Shown in pieces: positions 16,288 through 25,598 of a stretch of 64,000 nucleotides of DNA (position 1 is the first letter of the stretch; each line of letters opens with the position of its first letter). The DNA comes from Alteromonadaceae bacterium M269. GTDB taxonomy: Bacteria > Pseudomonadota > Gammaproteobacteria > Enterobacterales > Alteromonadaceae. Under the pieces are notes generated by a model that was not told where the DNA came from, did no database searches, and saw only the letters and a program-made list of their open reading frames with translations. A program made the position numbers and the translations under genes. Where the stretch lies: positions 392,360-456,359 of the forward strand of contig SMNZ01000004.1 of the NCBI GenBank assembly GCA_004353515.1, read 5' to 3'.

Positions 16288-16835
16288 TGTCGAGTCCTGA
16301 AGAAATGGCGCAGAGCATGCGCAACAATATGCTAGAAAAAACAGGTAAAACGAGTGAAGAATGGCAAAAGGTTGTTTCATCATTAGCCCTGGAGAAACAT
16401 GGCCAGATCGTTAAACATCTAAAAGGTGAGTACTCGGTAACTCATGGGTTTGCCAACCTGATAGCCCACGACTTTCTCAATAAAAATGATACTCAAGAAC
16501 TTGACCTCATAGCTCAGCAATACGAGAAGAAGCCGGAGCTAAAACCAATCTATGACGCCATTATCAGTGCGCTTTCTGACTTAACAGATATAGACATCTC
16601 CCCTAAAAAGGCATACGTCAGCCTGCGAAGAAACAAGCAGTTCGCACTTATTCAGCCGTCGACGAAAACACGTCTGGACGTAGGTATTAATATGAAAGAC
16701 GAGCCGACTACAGACAGGCTGGAAGCTTCTGGTAGTTTCAATGGCATGGTATCTCATCGCGTCAGGTTAACTGACGTAGCACAGGTTGACGATGAACTCA
16801 TGGGCTGGATTAAACTCGCTTATGAAAAAGCTTAG
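16287..16835 (+). CDS. DUF4287-DUF5655 protein
   Basis: A 182-residue cytosolic protein. The N-terminal helical DUF4287-type part (about 1-65) contains EEMAQSMRNNMLEKTGKTSE and HGFANLIAHDFL. The C-terminal part (about 75-180) has the DUF5655 pattern, with ISPKKAYVSLRRNKQFALIQ, TKTRLDVGINM and HRVRLTDVAQVDDELMGWIK. Both domains often occur together beside ArsR and SRPBCC genes; their function is not established. Its start overlaps the SRPBCC stop by one base (TAATG), so it is the third gene of a coupled operon. Confidence 0.8.
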   Translation: MSSPEEMAQSMRNNMLEKTGKTSEEWQKVVSSLALEKHGQIVKHLKGEYSVTHGFANLIAHDFLNKNDTQELDLIAQQYEKKPELKPIYDAIISALSDLTDIDISPKKAYVSLRRNKQFALIQPSTKTRLDVGINMKDEPTTDRLEASGSFNGMVSHRVRLTDVAQVDDELMGWIKLAYEKA

Positions 16836-16873
16836 CAGCAATAACAACGCTTCTTTCAATTCTTAATACTTAC

Positions 16874-16901
16874 TAGCGGCTAGTCTCTTTTATAGCCGCT
16901 A
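16874..16901. terminator. Hairpin after the ArsR operon
   Basis: TAGCGGCTA (16874-16882) and TAGCCGCTA (16893-16901) form a perfect nine-base stem with a T-rich ten-base loop, 39 bases after the DUF4287 stop. No clean U-tract follows, so termination is plausible but not certain. Confidence 0.45.
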
Positions 16902-17040
16902 TAGTCCTATTCTCAACCATACCCTCACGCCAAAGTGACCAGTTAAAACTAAATCGGAAATAAAGCTGATTTAGGTCAATATTTTAATCACCAAATGAGA
17001 CTAGAGTGCGCTCAGATTTTTATATTGAAAGGAAACCCTA

Positions 17041-18110
17041 TGACATCTCTTAATCAACATCGAGTGTATATTCCTACTAATGCGCGTGCTAGCCATTACC
17101 TCTTGGCTGAGATTATCCCTGATGAGAATTTTTACAACGCATTCACCGATATCAATAGCTGCTATGATGCGATTGCGAAGCAATTGTTCGCTTGTTGCGA
17201 CGAATACGAACTTCACAATGTTCACTTGCTAGCGAATGATAAACTGCCGGTCGTGCGTTTTCACGATGAGTCATATCAATTCGAAACCCAAAAGCAAATG
17301 CTGCTTTTTTACAATCCAAGCTATCACGAAGCACATAAAGCGCATTATGAGCCGTTCACACCCAGCAAAAAGATACGTCTCTTATTCTTGGCTACGGGCG
17401 ATGAGCTAAGAGCTAATTCAGCAAAGTTTCACACGAGCGTTCAAAATGTGCTTAAGGATTTAAAATCTAGCATTTTCGCTAACCAATCGCCCTTCAAATT
17501 GCGCGACCACCAACACTTAACTTACGATTTATTTGCGCAAGAAAAAGGCTATAAAGAAAGCTATGGCTACAAACTTCGAAGCCTTCTCCCACGCTATCAA
17601 TCAAGACAATGTGAGATACCTGAAAATCATGCAGAAATGACTTATGTCACCTTTTCAATCCCGATATCAAGAGCGATAAAAAACCTCTTCCAGATTTTCA
17701 TCAAAAAGAATGACTTTTCAGAGTTCTATGATTACTTTGCTGATGCGTTTACCCGCGAATGCAAGAACAATAAGCTGACACTCGGCGCTATGGTTGCTAA
17801 TGGCACAACACCTATCGTGCGCAATAGTCAGATTGATAAAAATGACAGCAATTCCGAACTACAGAAACTAAGCTTTGACACACATTCCAATGAGCAACAG
17901 ATAAACGCTTTTTACGACAAAACCAAGTTGGTAGAGACACTTCACTTTGTGATCGTTGCGACTGAGCAAAACAAACACAATTTGAGCTATGGTCGGTTTA
18001 TGAATCAAGTAGAAAAGGCCACTCGCGCCCTTTGTGATGAACTCGCTATTCAAAGGCAAAGACAAGACCTGTCGGTTCGTTTCTTTCAACACATTAGCTA
18101 TTCCATCTAA
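17041..18110 (+). CDS. Conserved hypothetical protein, DUF3083-like
   Basis: A soluble protein of 356 residues from ATG 17041, preceded by AAAGGA; a frame from 16995 would add 15 residues with no ribosome site. The N terminus (HRVYIPTNARASHYLLAEII), the middle LANDKLPVVRFH and YNPSYHEAHKAHYE, and the late FVIVATEQNKHNLSYGRFMN recall the DUF3083 proteins of Shewanella/Vibrio relatives, but I make that link from memory and with limited certainty. No signal peptide, membrane helix or catalytic motif is evident. It stands alone between two hairpin-flanked units and is convergent with the CadC-like gene. Confidence 0.55.
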
Positions 18111-18190
18111 ATAACAGTGTGAAAAATACTCGGGAGAGTAATGCCTTTTGCTCTCTTTTATCCGTACTTGCCTAGAGAGCTTAATCCTTT

Positions 18191-20272
18191 TTAGTCATTA
18201 TGAAACAAGACAAGGTCTTTCCTTGCTTCTCTATATCCTGATAACAGTAAGCGTTTATTGATGAAATCGACATCACTCAAACCTATGATTTGTTTTGATG
18301 TAGGAGGTAGTTCAACACTTGAGAATACTTGTTTTTTTAAATCATAGACCTGCAGTTTGTTATCACTCCAAAAGACCAGCTTATTCTCTTTAATCATAAA
18401 ACCATCAATTAGAGGCACTTGTCGAGTAGACGAGAAAACCTGAGATTCATTGTCACGATAGATTTGAAGTGTCTTGTGCCAATCTGTGTAAAGTAGCGAA
18501 TCGTCGATGTTAAGCTGCGCCCAATGACTGAAGCCTTGATATATCGGCTCGTGGCTCCCTAAGCTGATATCAAACAACACAACTTGTCTTTGTTGCTCGT
18601 GAATAACCGAGAGCAAAAGCTGTTGTGCATTTACCCACTGATAAACATCAATCACCTTAAAGGGCGTGGTTAATCGTTGTAGTTGTCCATCTAACGTAAG
18701 CAGTTGAAGATGCCCTTTAGCCGTCAAGGCTATCAATTGTCCATCGGGCGACCAAGCATAAGAGTTAATATTGATGGTCTCTTTGAACTGGCTCAATTGC
18801 CTTAACTGACCATTCTCTGCAAACCAGATTTGCTCGCTTCCACTTCGTGACGAGACGAAGCTTAGATTCGATGTTCCTGTCTGAAATTTGGCTTGATAGT
18901 CCGCTACGGTTGAATGATAGAGCGTTTGATGATTCTGAGCTGACACAGTCAGCCCATCGCTATCACTGATATCTACCTCATAAGCTTCGATATCCAAATC
19001 AAAACTCCCCATAGCCGCAACTATTTTATTGCCATCGGGGTGATAAGTAGGACTGTAGACGTTAGATACTGAGGAGAGTGGATATTCGGTGAAAGAGCCT
19101 TCCAAATCAATTTCAAACAAGCTTTTTCGCGCTGCGACCAACAGAACATCTTTTAACGGATGCCAGCTCGGATCCCATAGCAAATAGTCACTAAAGTCTG
19201 AGGGTATCTGTAGTGGGACGAATTCGCTCACACCAGTTTCGGTGTTCAACAGTACTATCGCCGTGTTTTGAATCTGATCATGTACCGTAACCGCTAGTTG
19301 TTTATTACGATCAGAATAAGTTAATGACTGAGGTAAGTATTGGTCGTCCTGATAAAGTAACGCCAGCTGCCCGCTACCAAGAGTGAGCGACTTTACTTTG
19401 CTTTCTCTTGCATAGGTGTCAATAAAAGCGACTTTGTCATTCGTTAGCCAGTTGACTGCGACATAGTCACTCTCATCACAGGCTAACAACTCTCGCGGGG
19501 TTTGAGATTCCGCTTGAGCCAACAAAAATGAAACTGCACTGATACTTCGACAATGATTGAACTCAGCTGCCGCATCACAACCAGAACGGCTTGAGAATGC
19601 GAGCTGATTGCCATCCGGAGACCAAGCTGCAGGGCCGAAAAAGCCTGAACCCTTGGTCAGTTGAAACTCCGTGTTTTCTTGTAAGTCCTTAATCCATAAC
19701 TCGTTTTCACAGGCAGCAATATAGCGGTTAAAAACCAGATATCGTCCATCAGGAGAAAAGTTAGGATAGTACTCTTTTTCATCTGTACTGGTGAGAGGTG
19801 TTAGCTGCTCAAAAGGCAAATTGGCAGTATTTGACGGAGATGACGGACGTAATAGAAAGAATGCAATCAAGATGATTAGGACAAAACCGAAAAACCAGTG
19901 AATACGATTTTCTCTATGACTTGTACCTGAATTTGACGACTTTTCAGGGGTTCTACAGTCAGTCTTCTCGACCTTAGCGATAAGGCTATAGCCCACCTTA
20001 GGGTGAGTTACAATGACTTTTTGCTGCTTCGCATCATCTCCGAATGTTTTCCTTAATTGCCCAATACAACGCTGCACAGCGTTGGGTGCTACAACTACGT
20101 TGGGCCACACTTTTTCTAATAAAGTTTCGTGCGTAACAACTTCTCCCGGGGTTTCTGCCAAAGTTAACAAAACTTTAAGAACACGTGGCTCAAGAGAGAT
20201 AGCTTGGTCACTAGAGACAACTTTTGCTCTAGCAACATCAACTCGAAACTCTCCAACCCAAAAATCAGTCAT
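18191..20272 (-). CDS. CadC-like membrane-bound transcriptional regulator with beta-propeller sensor
   Basis: A 693-residue one-component regulator. An OmpR/PhoB-type winged helix fills about residues 5-105 (ISLEPRVLKVLLTLAETPGE, LLEKVWPNVVVAPNAVQRCI, HPKVGYSLIAKV). A single membrane helix follows at about 126-146, and then a periplasmic TolB/WD40-like propeller (about 160-690) with repeats such as YYPNFSPDGRYLVFN, AAWSPDGNQLAFSS and YAWSPDGQLIALTA. CadC-type proteins bind DNA directly from the membrane. It is divergent from the esterase-TPR gene at 20496 with 223 bases between, so that gene is the likely target. Ribosome site AAAGG before ATG 20272. Confidence 0.9.
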   Translation of the reverse strand: MTDFWVGEFRVDVARAKVVSSDQAISLEPRVLKVLLTLAETPGEVVTHETLLEKVWPNVVVAPNAVQRCIGQLRKTFGDDAKQQKVIVTHPKVGYSLIAKVEKTDCRTPEKSSNSGTSHRENRIHWFFGFVLIILIAFFLLRPSSPSNTANLPFEQLTPLTSTDEKEYYPNFSPDGRYLVFNRYIAACENELWIKDLQENTEFQLTKGSGFFGPAAWSPDGNQLAFSSRSGCDAAAEFNHCRSISAVSFLLAQAESQTPRELLACDESDYVAVNWLTNDKVAFIDTYARESKVKSLTLGSGQLALLYQDDQYLPQSLTYSDRNKQLAVTVHDQIQNTAIVLLNTETGVSEFVPLQIPSDFSDYLLWDPSWHPLKDVLLVAARKSLFEIDLEGSFTEYPLSSVSNVYSPTYHPDGNKIVAAMGSFDLDIEAYEVDISDSDGLTVSAQNHQTLYHSTVADYQAKFQTGTSNLSFVSSRSGSEQIWFAENGQLRQLSQFKETININSYAWSPDGQLIALTAKGHLQLLTLDGQLQRLTTPFKVIDVYQWVNAQQLLLSVIHEQQRQVVLFDISLGSHEPIYQGFSHWAQLNIDDSLLYTDWHKTLQIYRDNESQVFSSTRQVPLIDGFMIKENKLVFWSDNKLQVYDLKKQVFSSVELPPTSKQIIGLSDVDFINKRLLLSGYREARKDLVLFHND

Positions 20273-20495
20273 TAACCTTTCTTTTTATCCTCAATTTATA
20301 GCTACAAAAATATATCACCTATGCTCTTTACTACCAGTCGTTCCGCTCTCCAATAACAGCGATTTCAGTGTTTTCTCAAAATCATCAGCAAACCATCAGC
20401 TTTTTATCAGCTAATGTGCCGCGTTTTTTCTCTGAGTTTAAACAATATAGAGGCAAGGCAAATGGGCAATCCACATTGATGCACAAGAGGGGTAT

Positions 20496-22058
20496 ATGAG
20501 AAAACTAACACACAGGGTTTCATTGCTTCGAACCTGCAAGAAAGTACTGAGTAGAGCAACGAGTATCGTCTTTCATTGCTTTTTATTGACCCAAATAACT
20601 TACGCAGGTGAGCACTCAAGTAACAATATCATTCCAGCCAGCATTAACTTAGGCAAAGATGTTTCATTTCATTCAACAAGTCTTGGAGAAAAAAGAACAT
20701 TCTATGTTCGCCTACCAGATGATTATCACGACACAAAACGTGACTACCCAGTTATCTATTTACTCGACGCCAACAACGAGACACTGACGTATGTAGAGGA
20801 CCTATATTTTTACTCAGTCATGCATATCAATCGACTTACCAAGCAAAGCGATATTCCACCAAGTATTGTTGTGGGCATACCATTCAACAAGACCCAATGG
20901 TTTAGTAATGTCATTAGCGCCCCCGACTCGTTCAGACGTTACTTAACGCAAGAGCTATCGCCATATATCAACAAACACTACAGGACATCGAATACAACAC
21001 TTCTGATAGGGCAATCATATTCTGCCGTCTTTGTGGCTAATACCTTAGCTAAGCAAAGCGGAGCTTTCAGTGGTTATGTTGCTATCGACCCAATCTTCGG
21101 CAGCGGACAACTCCAGCAGAGTATCAAGCATTATCAAGAAGTGAATATTAAGAATAAGCACCTGCATTTGATATCAAGCAGCGGTGAAATTATGCAGCAA
21201 GAAGGATACTCGCTGTATCAACATATCCGAGATAAAACAGAAAGTACTGAACGAGTTCTCTTTGATGTTTTTGCAACAGAATCTCATCAATCAATCTACT
21301 ACCCGGCTCTGAACCTTGGACTGAGGGAGTTCTTTAAGGATTATCGAAAACCCGATAAAGCATTCATTTCATCCGCAGGTTTCGACTATGAAACACTGCT
21401 TAATTACTTTGAAAAACGATCCCTGAAATACCAGGTTGAAACATCCAACCAAACTATTCAATCGGCAATCTACGATGCAATTTTCCATCTTGTGATATCA
21501 AAAAACTTTGAAAAAGCATTTACGTTTTGGCCTCATTGGCAATCACCGTACAAGATGTACCACGCGGATCGCGCTATCAACTTCTTCAAAAGGCAAAATG
21601 ACACCTCGGCGGCTATCACTTTTCTACACCATCTAACACGGGTGATGCCTGATTCTATTGTGGCACGCGACCAATTAGCTAGCGCTTATAGCGAGAATAG
21701 TCAAATGGAGAAAAGCGCAGAAAATCAAAAACTCGTTCAAGAAAAGCTCATCCAGGTTTTAGAAGGAACGCTCTCTCAGGAGCAAGAAGATGAGTTAAAT
21801 AACTACGGCTACCATTTACTGACCCAAGAAAGGAATCAAGAGGCTATCAAGGTTTTCAGACAAATAACTCAGGCGGTACCAAAATCCTTAAACGCCTATG
21901 ACAGTTTGGCAGAAGCCTACACAATTGCTGGTGATTACTCACAAGCAATGACCGCCTTGCAAAGGGCCATCGTACTGGCCAAAGAGCAAAAAAGTGAGTA
22001 TCTAAGCTCTATTCAGCAAAAGCTTAACGACCTTGAAGCCAAAGCCAATGCCCACTGA
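20496..22058 (+). CDS. Exported esterase (Fes/IroE-like) with C-terminal TPR domain
   Basis: A 520-residue protein. The N terminus has a basic start and a hydrophobic stretch ending TYA, a plausible signal peptide cleaved near residue 37. Residues about 50-290 form a PF00756-type alpha/beta hydrolase: KRTFYVRLPDDY, YPVIYLLDANN and nucleophile Ser174 in GQSYSA, with a probable catalytic His in ATESHQSIYY. Residues about 340-515 are TPR helices (AITFLHHLTRVMPDS, AIKVFRQITQAVPKSLNAYD, AMTALQRAIVLAKEQ). Related enzymes hydrolyse siderophore or acyl esters. Divergent from the CadC-like regulator, which probably controls it. Confidence 0.85.
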   Translation: MRKLTHRVSLLRTCKKVLSRATSIVFHCFLLTQITYAGEHSSNNIIPASINLGKDVSFHSTSLGEKRTFYVRLPDDYHDTKRDYPVIYLLDANNETLTYVEDLYFYSVMHINRLTKQSDIPPSIVVGIPFNKTQWFSNVISAPDSFRRYLTQELSPYINKHYRTSNTTLLIGQSYSAVFVANTLAKQSGAFSGYVAIDPIFGSGQLQQSIKHYQEVNIKNKHLHLISSSGEIMQQEGYSLYQHIRDKTESTERVLFDVFATESHQSIYYPALNLGLREFFKDYRKPDKAFISSAGFDYETLLNYFEKRSLKYQVETSNQTIQSAIYDAIFHLVISKNFEKAFTFWPHWQSPYKMYHADRAINFFKRQNDTSAAITFLHHLTRVMPDSIVARDQLASAYSENSQMEKSAENQKLVQEKLIQVLEGTLSQEQEDELNNYGYHLLTQERNQEAIKVFRQITQAVPKSLNAYDSLAEAYTIAGDYSQAMTALQRAIVLAKEQKSEYLSSIQQKLNDLEAKANAH

Positions 22059-22061
22059 GTG

Positions 22062-23474
22062 TCACTCTTTTGAAGTCTCGTAACCTTGATTGCTACTGGC
22101 ACCTTTAGAATAAAAGTAAAACAAGGTGCCGCCGCCAAACCAAATGACGACCATCGCCCACTCCTGTGGCCAAACCAAAGCGGCAGGCATACCAGGGAAG
22201 TACAAAGATGCCATCAACAAACTCGCAATTAAGCCCAACCACCCTAAGGCTTTTCCGCCAGGCGCTGTGTAAGGGCGGGCCATATCCGGTTCGTTATATT
22301 TAAGTAGCAAGAATGAGCCACAAACGAAAATATAGGAAATCATCAAACCCAAACTACCGGCATCTACAAACCAAATCAGGGCCTGGCGTCCTAAGAACGG
22401 CGCTAGCGTACCGAGAAGACCGATGAATAAAATCGCATTGACCGGCGTTTTGTAAGTAGGATGCACTTTCGCTAGAAACCTTGGAACCATACCACTAGAC
22501 GCCATGGCAAATAACGCCCGGCTACCTCCTAATAAAAAGCCGTTCCAGCTGGTTAATATGCCTGCAACACCACCAAGTAATAGAATAAGAGCACCCGTTC
22601 GTCCCCACGCAGCTTGAGTCGCATCTACAGTAGCCAATTCCGAAGCAGCTCGCTCCTTTTCACTCAACAACATACCTACAGAGAGTTCGATTAACAGATA
22701 CCAAACCACTGCCATAACAATAGACAAAATCAGGAGTTGCCCGATTTTTCGTGCTGGAAGTTTAATTTCTTCAGCAGCCTGAGGGATAACGTCAAAACCG
22801 ACCATCATAAAGGGGACAAGCGCGATAGCAGCTAAGATACCTGTGCCGCCACCTACAATAAGAGGAGTGAGGTTAGCTGTTTCACCATGAACACCTAAAC
22901 CGACAAATAATGCTAAGCCAGACAATACAATCACAGCGACAACAATCCCTTGAATAATCGAAGCTATTTTGACGCCACGAATGTTTATCCAAGTGATCAC
23001 TACGGACACCAAAGCCCCAATCAATGCCTGGTCGAGATAGACAGTTGCATTGTTAATTTGCCACAGTTCTCCATTTCCTAGCTTAGGAAAAATGTTGGTT
23101 AAGACATTAGGTAACGCGACTGCTTCGAATGCCACAACAGAAACATAAGCAAAAACGATCGCCCAAGTACAATAAAACGAAGAGGTTCTGCCCATGGCGC
23201 GCAAGCTATATGCATGTTCGCCTCCAACTTCGGGCATTGCTGAAGTCAGCTCCGCATATATCATCCCTATGGCAATGATGACAAGACCAGCGACCAGTGT
23301 AGCAACGATTGCCCCCACACTCCCTGCTCTTTGCATCAACTGAGAAATCAGTACAACCCAAGACCAACCAATCATAGCGCCAAACGAAAGCGCCAGAATA
23401 TCCACTTGTTTCAGACTCTGACTTAAACCGTGTTTACTTGTACTCAATGCAATAGTCTCTTTTTTATTCTTCAA
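22062..23474 (-). CDS. APC-family amino acid permease
   Basis: A 470-residue inner-membrane transporter with about 12 hydrophobic helices. The first contains GAMIGWSWVVLISQLMQRAG, matching the unwound helix-1 substrate site of APC amino acid transporters; GGEHAYSLRAMGRTSSF and MMVGFDVIPQAAEEIKLPAR (helix-6 region) are family-typical. The substrate cannot be read from the sequence. It ends four bases from the convergent esterase gene. No metabolic enzyme for an amino acid or amine is adjacent. Confidence 0.88.
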   Translation of the reverse strand: MKNKKETIALSTSKHGLSQSLKQVDILALSFGAMIGWSWVVLISQLMQRAGSVGAIVATLVAGLVIIAIGMIYAELTSAMPEVGGEHAYSLRAMGRTSSFYCTWAIVFAYVSVVAFEAVALPNVLTNIFPKLGNGELWQINNATVYLDQALIGALVSVVITWINIRGVKIASIIQGIVVAVIVLSGLALFVGLGVHGETANLTPLIVGGGTGILAAIALVPFMMVGFDVIPQAAEEIKLPARKIGQLLILSIVMAVVWYLLIELSVGMLLSEKERAASELATVDATQAAWGRTGALILLLGGVAGILTSWNGFLLGGSRALFAMASSGMVPRFLAKVHPTYKTPVNAILFIGLLGTLAPFLGRQALIWFVDAGSLGLMISYIFVCGSFLLLKYNEPDMARPYTAPGGKALGWLGLIASLLMASLYFPGMPAALVWPQEWAMVVIWFGGGTLFYFYSKGASSNQGYETSKE

Positions 23475-23731
23475 CTATCGTATCAGTGAAAAATAGGTAT
23501 GACCAATATTCTGGTGTTGGGAGGGCCACTTCACAAGAACAAAAATTAGGGTAACTCAATTGCTGAGTAGTTGGATTTTCTAAAAACATCACCTTTCCCG
23601 ACAACCAACTGATTTTCAATCATCAGCAAGAATTCAGCAAAAAATCATGCCTTTTCATTTCGATTTATTTAATGTCCAAAACGCTTAACTCACATATACC
23701 TAGATACTTGTTTATCTCAAATAAGGAGAAA

Positions 23732-24487
23732 ATGATGGGTAACAGTTTCACGTTAAAAAGAATCATGATAGCGGTAGCTACTATCTTATTAATTATCCTC
23801 GCCTTTCTTACTCATGCTTTAGCCGGGCTCAATGCCAACCCTGTGATCTTTGCGGAACCACCAGCATTCGTTGAAAACTACGTTACTGAAATGGGTTACT
23901 CGACTCTTGCGTCGCCTTCAAGGGCATCAGGAGCAAACAACACCAAACCTGCGAAAATGACAGCAGATTTCTCTAGCGAAAGGGAGTTTGTCTATAACGT
24001 ATTCTTCGGTGACGAGTCTCTTGATGAGCTTCTACACTTATTCACTCATGTCGATAAAGAGAAACGTGTAAAAATTGCATCAGCTTTTGCTGCTGTGAAC
24101 GCTGAGTTTACCCATAATGAAGAAAGCGGCTTCCCCGAGAAGAGGGAGCAATTTTGGAATGATGTGAAGAAACACCTTCCCGATATTCAAAATGCCCTCT
24201 TCGAGGCGCTGATTACATCCGCTGAAGAAGGGACAGCAAACATTATCCCTTACACATTAGCTTGGATGCCAGGTCAAGGGCAGCAAACGGTTGAATTACT
24301 TGCTTGGGCCGCAAAACATCACCCAGACTGGTGGATACGGAGGTTTTCGGTATATTTCGTGGTTAAGTTTGGCCAAAACGAGGGGCTTGCTAGTTCACTC
24401 CTCGAAAGTCGAACCCATGATCCACATTACAAAGTACGAAGAGAAGTACTGGATCTGCGCTTTCAAAGACTCATTGGAGAAATTTAA
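23732..24487 (+). CDS. Membrane-anchored hypothetical protein, possibly HEAT-like helical
   Basis: A 251-residue protein from ATG 23732, which follows AAGGAG at ideal spacing; a frame opening at 23672 would add an unlikely leader. Residues about 8-30 (LKRIMIAVATILLIILAFLT) form a signal anchor. The rest looks helical and soluble, with WMPGQGQQTVELLAWAAKHH and WWIRRFSVYFVVKFGQNEGL suggesting HEAT-like repeats. No family recognised. It is convergent with the SDR gene (19 bases apart) and has no obvious partner. Confidence 0.6.
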   Translation: MMGNSFTLKRIMIAVATILLIILAFLTHALAGLNANPVIFAEPPAFVENYVTEMGYSTLASPSRASGANNTKPAKMTADFSSEREFVYNVFFGDESLDELLHLFTHVDKEKRVKIASAFAAVNAEFTHNEESGFPEKREQFWNDVKKHLPDIQNALFEALITSAEEGTANIIPYTLAWMPGQGQQTVELLAWAAKHHPDWWIRRFSVYFVVKFGQNEGLASSLLESRTHDPHYKVRREVLDLRFQRLIGEI

Positions 24488-24506
24488 CGAGATACCACTT
24501 CCAGTG

Positions 24507-25457
24507 CTAACCTTGTATCGACCAACTCAAGGACGTTTTCTGTTCCGATAGCGTCCAGAGTTGAGAGGCCATTTCTCGATCTAGGACACACTCATCCATC
24601 GTGCACTCACCTATAGGTCCGACTGTATCGACTCTTTTGGTCGGGCCGTAGAGTTTTTCATATTCAACTTGCTCCTCAGCCGCACACATAACTTCCGGCC
24701 ATGAGCCTTTTTCAGCAGACTGCGCAATAATACGGGAGAGTGCTGCCCAGAGCATTTTATTGAAGGTGCTAGCGGTATCTTTTAATAAGTTAGTGCGTGA
24801 CGCACCGGGATGGCAAACTTGAACTAAAACATCTTTATCTGCAGCACGAACACGTCGTTGCAATTCGTAAGCAAACATCATTTGCGCTAATTTACTTTGA
24901 GCATAAGAGTCCCAAGCGGTGTACTTCTTATCAAAATTAAGGTCTTCAAACTTGATTCTCTTCAATCCCATTTTATAAGCGTTACTACCAACAACAACAA
25001 TACGTCCTTTTGATGCTTCAATATGATCAAAAAGCAACCCACAAAGCAGGAAGTGACCGAAGTGATTGACGCCAAGTTGGCTTTCAAAGCCGTCTACTGT
25101 GAGCTCTTGTTTTGGCACTTGTGCAATGGCAGCGTTACATATCAAGGCATCGATATGAGAGACTTTCTCTATAATCTTTGCAGCTGCCTCCCGCACCGAG
25201 TCTAATATTGCCAAATCCATACGTACAAAGGTCACATCTGCGTTATTACCAAGCTCAATCTTGAGGCTATCAATAGCAGCTAACGACTTATCAACATTAC
25301 GGTTCAGCATCACAACTTTTGCGCCCTTAGCCAAAAACACTCGTGCAGCCTCATAACCTGCACCATTGTTAGCACCAGTAATAACGAATGTTTTGCCCAC
25401 AAGAGAACCTAATCGCGACGGCGTCCAGCCTCCTGCTCCAAACTTTTGAATAGTCAT
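24507..25457 (-). CDS. SDR-family NAD(P)-dependent oxidoreductase
   Basis: A 316-residue short-chain dehydrogenase of the retinol-dehydrogenase-like group. It has the Rossmann TGANNGAGYE (27-36), the NAA motif (108-110), catalytic Ser158 in VVGSNAY, and Tyr185-x3-Lys189 in SYAQSKLAQ. The Arg and Asn after the second strand (MLNRN) suggest NADP(H). The C-terminal LYGPTK block is typical of the group. It is divergent from a YqhC-type AraC regulator with 141 bases between, a recurrent pairing for SDR or aldo-keto enzymes that respond to reactive aldehydes. Confidence 0.9.
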   Translation of the reverse strand: MTIQKFGAGGWTPSRLGSLVGKTFVITGANNGAGYEAARVFLAKGAKVVMLNRNVDKSLAAIDSLKIELGNNADVTFVRMDLAILDSVREAAAKIIEKVSHIDALICNAAIAQVPKQELTVDGFESQLGVNHFGHFLLCGLLFDHIEASKGRIVVVGSNAYKMGLKRIKFEDLNFDKKYTAWDSYAQSKLAQMMFAYELQRRVRAADKDVLVQVCHPGASRTNLLKDTASTFNKMLWAALSRIIAQSAEKGSWPEVMCAAEEQVEYEKLYGPTKRVDTVGPIGECTMDECVLDREMASQLWTLSEQKTSLSWSIQG

Positions 25458-25598
25458 TGTTTAAAAACCTCGGTTTGATTAATACGAAAGAAACTATAAC
25501 TATCAATATTGGAGATAAATAGGCGATATAATCGCGATTTTTTGCCTATTTGTATCACCTGTATTGAATCACGCATATCGTGATGCTAGCGTAGTTAC

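Noticed and set aside
18128..18175. Terminator between the convergent 18110 and 18191 genes
   Set aside because: Only a five-base GAGAG/CTCTC pairing is visible, too weak to call.
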